DNA of 64,000 nucleotides, taken from assembly GCA_963727495.1 (NCBI GenBank), contig CAVSGQ010000021.1, positions 186,001 through 250,000 of the forward strand. Direction: 5' to 3'. This DNA is from Actinophytocola sp963727495 (GTDB lineage: Bacteria; Actinomycetota; Actinomycetes; Mycobacteriales; Pseudonocardiaceae). Within the stretch, counting starts at the first letter, position 1; every line of letters starts with the position of its first letter. The notes beneath the pieces were generated by a model. The model was given only the letters and a program-made list of their open reading frames with translations, was not told where the DNA came from and did not search any database. Below are positions 6,548-13,877 of this stretch, one piece after another. A program made the position numbers and the translations under genes.

Positions 6548-7688
6548 TGCGGCCCCCCGTTCCGTGCGGGACGTCGTCCTCGTGCTTGGGTGGCGGGCCC
6601 TGGGACGGGTTGTAGTAGCTCGTCGCCGGGAGCTCGGTGGAGATGTCGTAGCTACTCAGCTCGCCCACGAGGCCGGCGATGATACCCATCAGGCCTTCGT
6701 GCGCCGACCAGGCCCAGTTCCAGATGCTGACGACCTTGTGAATCTCGTTGATGACCTTGGTGACCCGCCACGCGCCGATGATGTCGATCAGCACGTCGAT
6801 GACCGGCACCTCCTGCAGGCAGCCGGCGGCGGCCAGCGCGGCGGCCGCCTCGACTCCGGCGTCGATGGCGCCCGTGAGCGCGCCCTCCAGCGACGCCCCG
6901 AGCTCCTGGACCCCGACGAGCACGCCTGTGTACCTGCCCTTGAGTCTGGCCAGCATGGCGCCGCGGCGCTCGATCGCGTCGGCGAGCTGGTCGAAGTAGC
7001 TGTGCGCGCCGTCGGCCGCGTTGCCGGTCCAGGACGCCAGCATCGTGGTCGTGCCCTCGGCCACGTTGGTCGCCGCTACCTCGTCGAACTTGCCGAGCGC
7101 CTCGATCGCGTTCTTGGCCCGGGCGATCGCGCCGAAGTCGCCGACGAAGCGTTCCTTCACCCAGCCCATCACGTCGAGCCCGCACAGGTCGAGAATCTTG
7201 AACACGAGATCGCTCTCGCTGAAGTAGCCGGCGCCGTCGAGGATCTGCTGGACCATGTCCGGGACGGCACCCTCCTCCCCGGGCACCTCGAGCTTGGCCG
7301 ACGGGTCCTCCGGCTTGGCGCCGGCCTCGACGGTGAAGTCGAGCGGGACCACGCCCCCCGGCTCGTATGCCGCGTCGAGTTGTTGCGCGGACGTGTTGTC
7401 TTGATTGCGATAGTCGGCCGCGGACCGCAGCAGGCCGTCGGACGACTCGGACAGAGCAGTCCTGATCGCATGACTCTGCGACACCAGTGCGTCGTGTATC
7501 TGGTTGGTTTTGTCCACTATCGCCTGAAAGATGAGCCCACCGTCGCCCGCCCCGAGATGAACCCATTTGTCCGTATACTCACCGTTGTCTATGAGGTACT
7601 TCCATTCGAGCGGCGCCTGCGTGTTGACGTCGCTCAACGTCTTCGCGAATGCCTCCAACGCCGCGGGATTGACATTGAAGTCGGCCAC
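6330..7688 (-). CDS. WXG100/ESX-like protein, putative type VII secretion substrate
   Basis: 452 residues as given, from GTG 7688 with a GGAGG-rich leader. The N-terminal 100 residues (FNVNPAALEAFAKTLSDVN through SAADYRNQDNTSAQQLD) form the paired-helix domain of actinobacterial ESX substrates. An alanine-rich central region has a second helical stretch (TTMLASWTGNAADGAHSYF) with a W-x-G turn, and a hydrophobic helix follows (DVLIDIIGAWRVTKVI). After PPPKHEDDVPHG the frame runs 70 codons into the next gene through a six-G tract at 6553-6558; four Gs would give a stop coupled to the next start, so the true end is probably near 6549. No EccC/EccD machinery is present. Confidence 0.65.
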   Translation of the reverse strand: MADFNVNPAALEAFAKTLSDVNTQAPLEWKYLIDNGEYTDKWVHLGAGDGGLIFQAIVDKTNQIHDALVSQSHAIRTALSESSDGLLRSAADYRNQDNTSAQQLDAAYEPGGVVPLDFTVEAGAKPEDPSAKLEVPGEEGAVPDMVQQILDGAGYFSESDLVFKILDLCGLDVMGWVKERFVGDFGAIARAKNAIEALGKFDEVAATNVAEGTTTMLASWTGNAADGAHSYFDQLADAIERRGAMLARLKGRYTGVLVGVQELGASLEGALTGAIDAGVEAAAALAAAGCLQEVPVIDVLIDIIGAWRVTKVINEIHKVVSIWNWAWSAHEGLMGIIAGLVGELSSYDISTELPATSYYNPSQGPPPKHEDDVPHGTGGRSEPPSRHGLRHQQLGPRQRTGRTGVASQPGRVRQEVRRSEPPQTGQQCARRPPQRTRDLPDPGVHRSGRHAP

Positions 7689-7753
7689 CTTCGACGCCCC
7701 CTCCAGTTGATTCTTTCGCGTCGACGCCGAACGTACCCGCATATCATGTGCCC

Positions 7754-8284
7754 ATGACGGATACGACCAGATCGAACACGGGAGGTGTCGTCGTCTGGCG
7801 CCTGCCGCCCGCGCTGCGGGTGGTGGTGTCGATCGGCTGCGCCGTGCTTCCGCTGGCGACGCTCTACGGCGTCAGCCAGTCGCCCGACGAGGTGTTCGGG
7901 TGGATCGCGCTGGTCACGTTGACCGCTCTGATGGTGTTCGTCGCGAACATGGGGCGGCGCAGCTGCACGGTCGACGGGCGGCAGCTGCGGTGCAAGGGTC
8001 GCTTCGCCACGCGAACGGTCGACCTGAGTGACCTCAAACAGGTCGGGATGGGACTCGCGAACATCTGGGTGCAGACGCACCGTCCGCTCGATCGTCGCGG
8101 CGGTGATGTGCTGTGCCTGCGCATGATTCCGACGTCCAACTCCACCATTTCGGGGCATCCGGCCGGGCGGCAGGCGGTCGAGTTGATCCGCGCTCGGGCC
8201 GCCGCGGCCGGGGCGCAGCTGGATCCGCCGCTGAGCGGGCCCAAGCGGGCGCCGAGCAGCAAACCTCTGATATTCAGTATCTAG
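7754..8284 (+). CDS. Two-TM membrane protein with PH-like domain
   Basis: 176 residues from ATG 7754 (an in-frame GTG lies at 7748). Two hydrophobic helices (about 20-37 and 47-64) are followed by a soluble domain beginning RRSCTVDGRQLRCKGRFATR, which resembles the bacterial PH-like domains of small actinobacterial membrane proteins. No enzyme motif is seen. It is divergent from the ESX-like gene and convergent with the amyloid-motif gene: both stop codons lie in one CTAG at 8281-8284. Confidence 0.7.
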   Translation: MTDTTRSNTGGVVVWRLPPALRVVVSIGCAVLPLATLYGVSQSPDEVFGWIALVTLTALMVFVANMGRRSCTVDGRQLRCKGRFATRTVDLSDLKQVGMGLANIWVQTHRPLDRRGGDVLCLRMIPTSNSTISGHPAGRQAVELIRARAAAAGAQLDPPLSGPKRAPSSKPLIFSI

Positions 8285-8613
8285 CCGGAGCGGAACCAGC
8301 GGCGGATCAGCGTCCCGGTCGTCGCAACGAGAGCCAGGAAGATTCCCGCACGCCACAGGTCGCCCGAGTTGTTCGCCTCGCCGGTGTAGGCGGCCTGGCC
8401 GTAGAAGAAGAATCCCACGTCCACCGCGAGCAGGATGAGCACTGCCCAGCCGAGTTTCGTGCGGGACCGCTTCACGTACTGGTGGGTGATGGCGTTGGTG
8501 TAGTTGTTCGTCGTGTTGTTGCTGATGTATTGGTTGCCGTTCTGGGTGGCGTTGATCTGGCCCCCGTTGGCGGCCTGATTGGATTGCCGGTGCGGGCCCG
8601 GCGGCGATGTCAT
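8281..8613 (-). CDS. Two-TM protein with N-terminal amyloid-like motif
   Basis: 110 residues. Residues 17-40 are Asn/Gln/Gly-rich (GGQINATQNGNQYI then NNTTNNYTN) and repeat the motif at the C-terminus of the upstream TIR protein. Two transmembrane helices follow (about 54-72 and 88-104). It starts inside the TIR stop codon (ATGA), so the two proteins are made together. By analogy with bacterial amyloid signalling pairs, it could be a membrane receptor or pore effector that co-assembles with the TIR protein (inference). Confidence 0.75.
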   Translation of the reverse strand: MTSPPGPHRQSNQAANGGQINATQNGNQYISNNTTNNYTNAITHQYVKRSRTKLGWAVLILLAVDVGFFFYGQAAYTGEANNSGDLWRAGIFLALVATTGTLIRRWFRSG

Positions 8614-9179
8614 CGGTGGGTCCCGTTGTGGTTGATGTGTTGGTTGCCGTTCTGGGTGGCGTTGATGACGCCGCCGCCCGTGGTCCGGTTGATCTGCTCG
8701 AACGTCGCTCGTGGCGACTCGGCGGGGGAGCCGCCCAGCTTCTCGATCAGGTCGCGCACGTCGGCGGTGAAGCTCTCGTGCCGGACATGATGACAGGTCG
8801 ACAGGCTGAGCAGTCGGATGTCGTGCGGCAATTGCGACTGGGCGGGCAGCGGCGCGTTGTCGACCAGCACCGGCACGACCGGAATCGCGCGCTCGAACGC
8901 CATCCGCAGTTCCGTGCGAACCCAGTCCCGCGGATTGTCGATCCGCCGCCGACCGCGGGCGTCCTGCGCGTCCAGCCAGCGTGCGCCGATGACGGCGAGC
9001 ACGATCGTGGACCGGTCGAGCGCGCGGCGGATTCGCCGGGGGTAGATCGTGCCGAGGGACAGTGAGTCGCGGTCGCGGAACACATGTGCGCGTCCGAAGT
9101 GGTGTGCCAGCCGGTCGGATATCGCCATCGCGGCGTGTGCACTGTCGTCGGTGCGATAGTTCACGAAGATGTCGGTCAT
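8610..9179 (-). CDS. TIR-domain protein with C-terminal amyloid-like motif
   Basis: 189 residues from ATG 9179 (GAAGG upstream). Residues 1-150 are a TIR domain: box 1 TDIFVNYRTDDS, then FRDRDSLSLG, VLAVIGARWL, and a conserved Glu90 in WVRTEL at the position of the NADase Glu. Bacterial TIRs of this type cleave NAD+ or signal through it. After a short linker, residues 167-189 carry GGGVINATQNGNQHINHNG, which matches the N-terminus of the next protein. Middle gene of a three-gene operon, overlapping the next by ATGA. Divergent from the chaperone operon. Confidence 0.9.
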   Translation of the reverse strand: MTDIFVNYRTDDSAHAAMAISDRLAHHFGRAHVFRDRDSLSLGTIYPRRIRRALDRSTIVLAVIGARWLDAQDARGRRRIDNPRDWVRTELRMAFERAIPVVPVLVDNAPLPAQSQLPHDIRLLSLSTCHHVRHESFTADVRDLIEKLGGSPAESPRATFEQINRTTGGGVINATQNGNQHINHNGTHR

Positions 9180-9199
9180 GGCTGCGCCTTCGTGTGGTC

Positions 9200-9697
9200 T
9201 CAGCTGCTGAGCTGGCGGCCCACCTGCCGCGCGATCCGGCCCTCGAGACCGCGTTCGAAACGCTTCATGTTCGCGGCGAACGGTGCGATGCGCAGCGCGA
9301 CGAAGATCAGGTGCGAGATGGCCGTCGCGAACGCCCACATGCCTTCCCCGTCGCTGGGCCGGCGACCGCTGCCGACGTGCAGTGAACTGGCGGCCGCCCG
9401 GACGACGGAACCGCCGCCGGTGCCCGGGTGGACCTCGATCTCCCCGCGGTCGCCCACCTTCGTGCCGAAGACGAACCCGCCTGCGCCCATCGAGCTGACC
9501 GTGACACGGCTGAGCGCGCCCCGCATCTTGGCCTTGGCGCCCTGGCAGTACAGGGCGGATATCGCCGCCGAGACCGCGGGTGGTGGCGCGGGCACCTGGA
9601 ATTCCACGCCACCGAATGCCGCGGACTTGTTCCGATGGTTCCAGACGACACCCCCGGCCAGCGTCGCGATGATGAGAAGGACGACCAAGGTTGCCAT
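9200..9697 (-). CDS. Membrane-anchored hypothetical protein, first gene of the TIR operon
   Basis: 165 residues from ATG 9697, preceded by GAGG. One N-terminal helix (TLVVLLIIATLAGGVVW) could be an anchor or uncleaved signal. The soluble part has a Gly-rich beta-like section (MGAGGFVFGTKVGDRGEIEV) and a second hydrophobic stretch (AFATAISHLIFVALRIAPFA) before a basic end. The open frame runs further upstream, but the hydrophobic start and ribosome site support 9697. No family recognised. It lies 20 bp before the TIR gene. Confidence 0.65.
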   Translation of the reverse strand: MATLVVLLIIATLAGGVVWNHRNKSAAFGGVEFQVPAPPPAVSAAISALYCQGAKAKMRGALSRVTVSSMGAGGFVFGTKVGDRGEIEVHPGTGGGSVVRAAASSLHVGSGRRPSDGEGMWAFATAISHLIFVALRIAPFAANMKRFERGLEGRIARQVGRQLSS

Positions 9698-10034
9698 GGT
9701 TCCTCGTTTCCGTGAGCGGGAGGGCCGGAAAGTTGACGATGGATTAGTCGAGGATTTCGCTCGGGCGTTACCGCGTCCTCGTTTGACGATCGCGATGTGA
9801 TCGACCATGACTTCAGGACCTGCATCAAACCTGCACCGGACCCGGATTTTCGGCAGTCGGGTCACCCGTGGCGGGGATAACCTCTCGCGGTCAATTATTC
9901 ACGGAATATCCAGCGCCACGTTGTCCGAGAAGGCTGTTGTAACGGCCTGGATCAACCGGCCGATTCGCCGGAGTGACATAACTCGGCGTCGCAGGCCGCT
10001 GACCTCTGTGGACAGAGAATTGGAGGTACCACCC
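9698..10034. promoter_or_regulatory. Divergent promoter region between the TIR and chaperone operons
   Basis: 337 bp separates the two outward-facing operons and is less GC-rich than either. It must hold promoters for both, but no convincing -35/-10 pair or palindrome was identified. Open frames cross it only as upstream extensions of the flanking genes. Confidence 0.5.
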
Positions 10035-12959
10035 GTGTCACCGGCTCAATCCGTTCTCGTGTCCAGATCGTGCCCGTCCTGCGGCCGCGCGCTGGCGGCC
10101 GAGGACAATTTCTGTGACCAATGTGGTGCACCGGCCCGAGTACGGCAGGTGCCCGGCGCGGATTCGGCAGCGCGTGCCGCTCCGGCGGGCGACCGTTCGA
10201 TCGCCACGCCCGCCGGGGCCGATTTCGATCTCGTCCGATCACTTTCCGGGAACCTGCAACAGATTCCGGTCGGCAGCGTGTCCCGCGCCCGCATGTGCGT
10301 CGTCTGCGGCGCCGACCAGGACACCGAACCCGGCGGGCCGTGCCCGTCCTGCGGGAGCGCGGCCGTGTTGCTACCCCCGGCCGCGGCGTGGGGGCCGGGG
10401 CCCGGTATCGGCTCGCTGCATCATCGCCGGGCCGGTCTGCGCAAGAAATGGGCGCTCGTGCTGGGCCATGGTCCGGTGGAAACCACATTGTTGCTCCACA
10501 ACGGCCGGACCGAAACGGTTGCCACTGCTGACCTGCCCCCGGCGGCCGAGCCACCACGGATGCCGGCGCTGCGCAGCCCGATCGGGCGGATCCTGGTGCA
10601 CGCCGGTAATTCCGCGTCGCTGCCATGGACCGAGGAGCAGCTGCTCGGTCATGCGTTCGCCCTGCTCGGCATCATGCCGTGGACCAACCGGGTGGTGGCG
10701 CTGGACCTCGTCGAGCTCGGCCGGCCCGATCTGCTCGACCGGTGCGGACTGACCGCCACCGAGGCCACCTGGCTCGGACTCGTGCACGCCGCACGGCGCG
10801 GTGACGTCACGTCAGTGGTGGCCGCCGCCGCCGCGTTGCCCGCCGACCGGTACCGGCGAAAGATCACCGTGCTCGCCGCGCTGCTCGAGCAGGTGCGGCG
10901 GGTTCCGGGCGCGGTCGAGCAGCTCGCCCCGACGCTGACGGCCTTCGCGGACTCGGAGCCGCTCGCGGCGGTGCTGCAGCGGGCGCTCGGCATGGCGGAA
11001 ACCTCGGCCAGACAACGGATCGACGACCTCACGACGCTGACCGGAGTGTTCGGGGCGCCGACCGAGATCAGGCAGCTGCTCAGCGGTCGCGACATCTCAC
11101 TGGTGGACGCGCGCGCCCGCGCCCTGCTCGGCCCGCGCGGCAGGCTGGCAGCGCTGTACGCGGCCGCCGAGGCCGTCCCCGAGCTCGGCGCGGTCGACCT
11201 GAGCGAGGCGCCGCTGGCCGTTCTCGACGACCTGATCGACGCCGGCAAGCTCACCGACCTCGCGGCAGCCCGCGCCGGCCGGGCCGCGAGGGAGCGGACC
11301 TACATCACCGCACGGCTCGCGCCGGAACGCCTGAGTGACAAACAGATCGACGAGGTGGGACATCGGGACGAGGCGATCAGGCGGTCGTTCCTCGCCGGGA
11401 GTACCGAGGTCGCGGGCGACGACGCGGAACGGCCGCTCGCCCGGCACGTCGCGATGGTGGACGTGCTGGCGCGCAAGCGCCCGCAGGACCTGGTGGTCGA
11501 GCACGTGCTGCCCGCCCACCGCGACGTGGCTCGCCGGCTCGCCGACGTGATCCGGGCCGCCGACGAGGGGGCGGATCCGGCGACCCTGCTTCAGCAACCG
11601 CTGCTCGCGGATCGCACGGTCTGGCAGCCGCTGGCCCGTCTGTTCGGCACCGACCGGCTCCGCGACGCGAGCGACGAACTGAAACACCGGTGCTCCGACT
11701 TCTTCGAGTGGCTCAGCCTGACCGCGGCACGGGAGCACCTGTTCCTCGCCGACTGGCGGCAAGCCGTCGACGCCGCGCGGAGCTGTCTGGACCTGGCCAC
11801 CGCGGAGGCGATCCGCGACGAGGCCCAGAACCTGGTGGCCTGCGGCCTGCACAACCTCGGCGACGATACCGGCGCTCTGCGCGAGCTGGAGCAGGCTATC
11901 GAGGGCGGGTACTCGGTCGGCCTTCTTGCCAACATCGGGGTCGTCGCCGCGCGGCTCGACTCTGAGCTCGCGGCCCGGCACCTGGCACGGATCGTGCGCG
12001 AGGGACCCACGGTCGCGATGCGGATGAATGCGGCCCGGCAGGCGCTCGCTGCGTGGCAGAGCGACAGCACCAAGATCTGGGAAGGCGAGGGTGGCGAGCA
12101 GCGAACGCTGCCGACCGTGCTGCGCGAACCCCTCCGGTCGATCGTCACCGAGTCCATCGAGCTCGACGACTTCCGTGTGGTCGTCGCCGCGATGGCCCGG
12201 TTCGATGCCGACTGGTTGCGGGCGCCCGCCAGCCTGCTCGCGTCCCCGCACCGGGAGACGCTCGAGGCGAAGTACCACGTGGCCCTCGCCGCGAACGACA
12301 TGTTCATGTCCGCAGTGGATGTTCTCGGCACCGTCCACGACTGGGAAACCGCGCCGGCGTGGCTGCGCGACGCGCGCGACGATCTGGTCCGCCAGACGCT
12401 TGACTTCCTCGTCGAACACATCGAGGACCCGGACAACCTCGCGGGCATCATCGCCCGTGCGCTCGTGGAGAAGGTACGCGGTCTCCGCGACCGGGACCGG
12501 GTCCTGCTCGCGCTGCTCGCGGTCGCCACGATCGCCTACCACCTGACCGAGAACGACGGCGAGATCGCCGAGGGCGTCATCGTCCTGTTCGAGCAGTACC
12601 AGGTCAAGGCGCGCGACCTGCCGCCAGAGGACCGGAAGGTCGCGGACTCGCTCGTGGAGCTGTGCGTTCGCCGGGTGACCTTGAACCTCGCGCAGGCCCG
12701 CCAGACCGAGTTGGCCCAGCTGATCGACCCGTACAACCTCGCGCTCGACGTTCTCGACCGGGCACCACGGGGCACGGCCATCTGGTTCCAAGCCCGCCGC
12801 CAGGTCGCCGTCGTCCTCGAGGCGTGCGAGCAGGCTCAGGCCCAGCTGCGGCCCTGGCTCGGTCGGCTCGACGACCTGGACGTGCGGGACATGGTCAAGG
12901 GCTTCCTGGAGAGCGCGACCGACCTCGAGTTCAAGGCCCGACGAGTGCTCAGGAGCTGA
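10035..12959 (+). CDS. Double zinc-ribbon, helical-repeat scaffold protein
   Basis: 974 residues from GTG 10035, with GGAGG eight bases upstream; the longer open frame from 9807 is rejected. Two CxxC pairs form a zinc ribbon at residues 13-30 (CPSCGRAL, FCDQCGAP), and two more at 88-106 (CVVCG, CPSCG). The remaining 850 residues are almost all amphipathic helices with TPR-like alanine spacing, for example around ECGLHNLGDDTGALRELEQ-type repeats in the middle. No enzyme motif is seen. As first gene of the ten-gene operon it is probably a scaffold or client adaptor for the Hsp70 and kinase proteins (inference). Confidence 0.75.
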   Translation: MSPAQSVLVSRSCPSCGRALAAEDNFCDQCGAPARVRQVPGADSAARAAPAGDRSIATPAGADFDLVRSLSGNLQQIPVGSVSRARMCVVCGADQDTEPGGPCPSCGSAAVLLPPAAAWGPGPGIGSLHHRRAGLRKKWALVLGHGPVETTLLLHNGRTETVATADLPPAAEPPRMPALRSPIGRILVHAGNSASLPWTEEQLLGHAFALLGIMPWTNRVVALDLVELGRPDLLDRCGLTATEATWLGLVHAARRGDVTSVVAAAAALPADRYRRKITVLAALLEQVRRVPGAVEQLAPTLTAFADSEPLAAVLQRALGMAETSARQRIDDLTTLTGVFGAPTEIRQLLSGRDISLVDARARALLGPRGRLAALYAAAEAVPELGAVDLSEAPLAVLDDLIDAGKLTDLAAARAGRAARERTYITARLAPERLSDKQIDEVGHRDEAIRRSFLAGSTEVAGDDAERPLARHVAMVDVLARKRPQDLVVEHVLPAHRDVARRLADVIRAADEGADPATLLQQPLLADRTVWQPLARLFGTDRLRDASDELKHRCSDFFEWLSLTAAREHLFLADWRQAVDAARSCLDLATAEAIRDEAQNLVACGLHNLGDDTGALRELEQAIEGGYSVGLLANIGVVAARLDSELAARHLARIVREGPTVAMRMNAARQALAAWQSDSTKIWEGEGGEQRTLPTVLREPLRSIVTESIELDDFRVVVAAMARFDADWLRAPASLLASPHRETLEAKYHVALAANDMFMSAVDVLGTVHDWETAPAWLRDARDDLVRQTLDFLVEHIEDPDNLAGIIARALVEKVRGLRDRDRVLLALLAVATIAYHLTENDGEIAEGVIVLFEQYQVKARDLPPEDRKVADSLVELCVRRVTLNLAQARQTELAQLIDPYNLALDVLDRAPRGTAIWFQARRQVAVVLEACEQAQAQLRPWLGRLDDLDVRDMVKGFLESATDLEFKARRVLRS

Positions 12960-12963
12960 CGAC

Positions 12964-13380
12964 ATGGCTGACCGCAACCCGTACCTGATGCTCGGTGTGG
13001 ACTACGGCTGCGCGCCCGACGAGGCACGCCGCACCTTTGCGCGCGCCGCCCGGCGCGTGCGCCGGTCCGGCACGGATCGGATCACCACCGAGGACCTCAC
13101 CTGGGCCCTGCACGAGATCCAGAACGAACACGCCGACCCGTTCAACGAGGTCTCACTCTTCCGCGTGCCCGCCGACCCGGAGGTCTTCACCCCGGCCGGG
13201 GACGGCCTGTTCGCCCCGGCGCCGATGCGGCTCTCCCGGCGCACGGAGACCACTGCGGCGGACGTGGATCGGTTGACCGAAGGGCTCGCCGAGGAGCTGG
13301 GCCAGCTGCTCGGCGAGGTCATCCCGCACGTCGTCAGGTTCGACTACGGCTACCAGACACCAGAAGGAAACGAGCTATGA
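12964..13380 (+). CDS. J-domain-like protein lacking the HPD motif
   Basis: 138 residues. The first 45 residues resemble helices I-II of a J domain (NPYLMLGVDYGCAPDEARRTFARAARRVR), but the loop that should carry His-Pro-Asp reads RRSGTDRIT. A normal J protein uses HPD to stimulate Hsp70 ATPase, so this one may only dock. The C-terminus is acidic and helical. It starts four bases after the scaffold stop and overlaps the next gene by ATGA. The adjacent Hsp70 gene supports the J-like reading. Confidence 0.7.
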   Translation: MADRNPYLMLGVDYGCAPDEARRTFARAARRVRRSGTDRITTEDLTWALHEIQNEHADPFNEVSLFRVPADPEVFTPAGDGLFAPAPMRLSRRTETTAADVDRLTEGLAEELGQLLGEVIPHVVRFDYGYQTPEGNEL

Positions 13381-13877
13381 CCAGGTACAAACGCGACTCC
13401 CTCAACCGTCTGTCCGAGATGGAGCAGATGCTCGACCGGATCTCCCGGTCGATCGAGAAGATCGAGGTCGCGACAATCGTGCGGGAGCCGTCGTCGGGGG
13501 TCGCCGTCGACGCGTACGACGGCCTGCGCCGCCAGGTCGTCGCGGCGGCGGGCGAACGCATGGCACACCTGTTCCAGCTCGCGCTCTTCGCCGAGGCGGT
13601 CGCGACGAACCGACCGGTCGAGGACCTCTCCCGGCTCGTCGAGGAGTGGCTCGTACAGGCGGGTGTCGAGCGGGTCAGCGACCCGCGCGACGACAAGTAC
13701 TTCGACATCCTCGGCGGCACGGGAAGCCAGCTGCGCGTGCTCCGCGTCGGGTACCGGGACCAGGTCACCGGCCGACCGATCGTGATGGGACAGGCCGAGC
13801 GGGTCGAGCGCGCCCCGCGTGCCGAAGCTTTCGACGGACCACCCGCCGGAGACGGGCAGTGGGAGGCCGCGCGATGA
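13377..13877 (+). CDS. GrpE-like putative Hsp70 nucleotide-exchange factor
   Basis: 166 residues. A long N-terminal helix (LNRLSEMEQMLDRISRSIEK) with heptad spacing is followed by a helical bundle and then a small beta-rich end (LRVLRVGYRDQVTGRPIVMG). That order matches GrpE, although sequence similarity is weak and the call leans on position between a J-like gene and an Hsp70 gene. It overlaps both neighbours by four bases. An alternative is an operon-specific coiled-coil adaptor. Confidence 0.5.
   Translation: MTRYKRDSLNRLSEMEQMLDRISRSIEKIEVATIVREPSSGVAVDAYDGLRRQVVAAAGERMAHLFQLALFAEAVATNRPVEDLSRLVEEWLVQAGVERVSDPRDDKYFDILGGTGSQLRVLRVGYRDQVTGRPIVMGQAERVERAPRAEAFDGPPAGDGQWEAAR

Noticed and set aside
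9807..10034. N-terminal extension of the zinc-ribbon scaffold protein
   Set aside because: GTG 10035 has an ideal GGAGG, and the upstream codons are compositionally non-coding.
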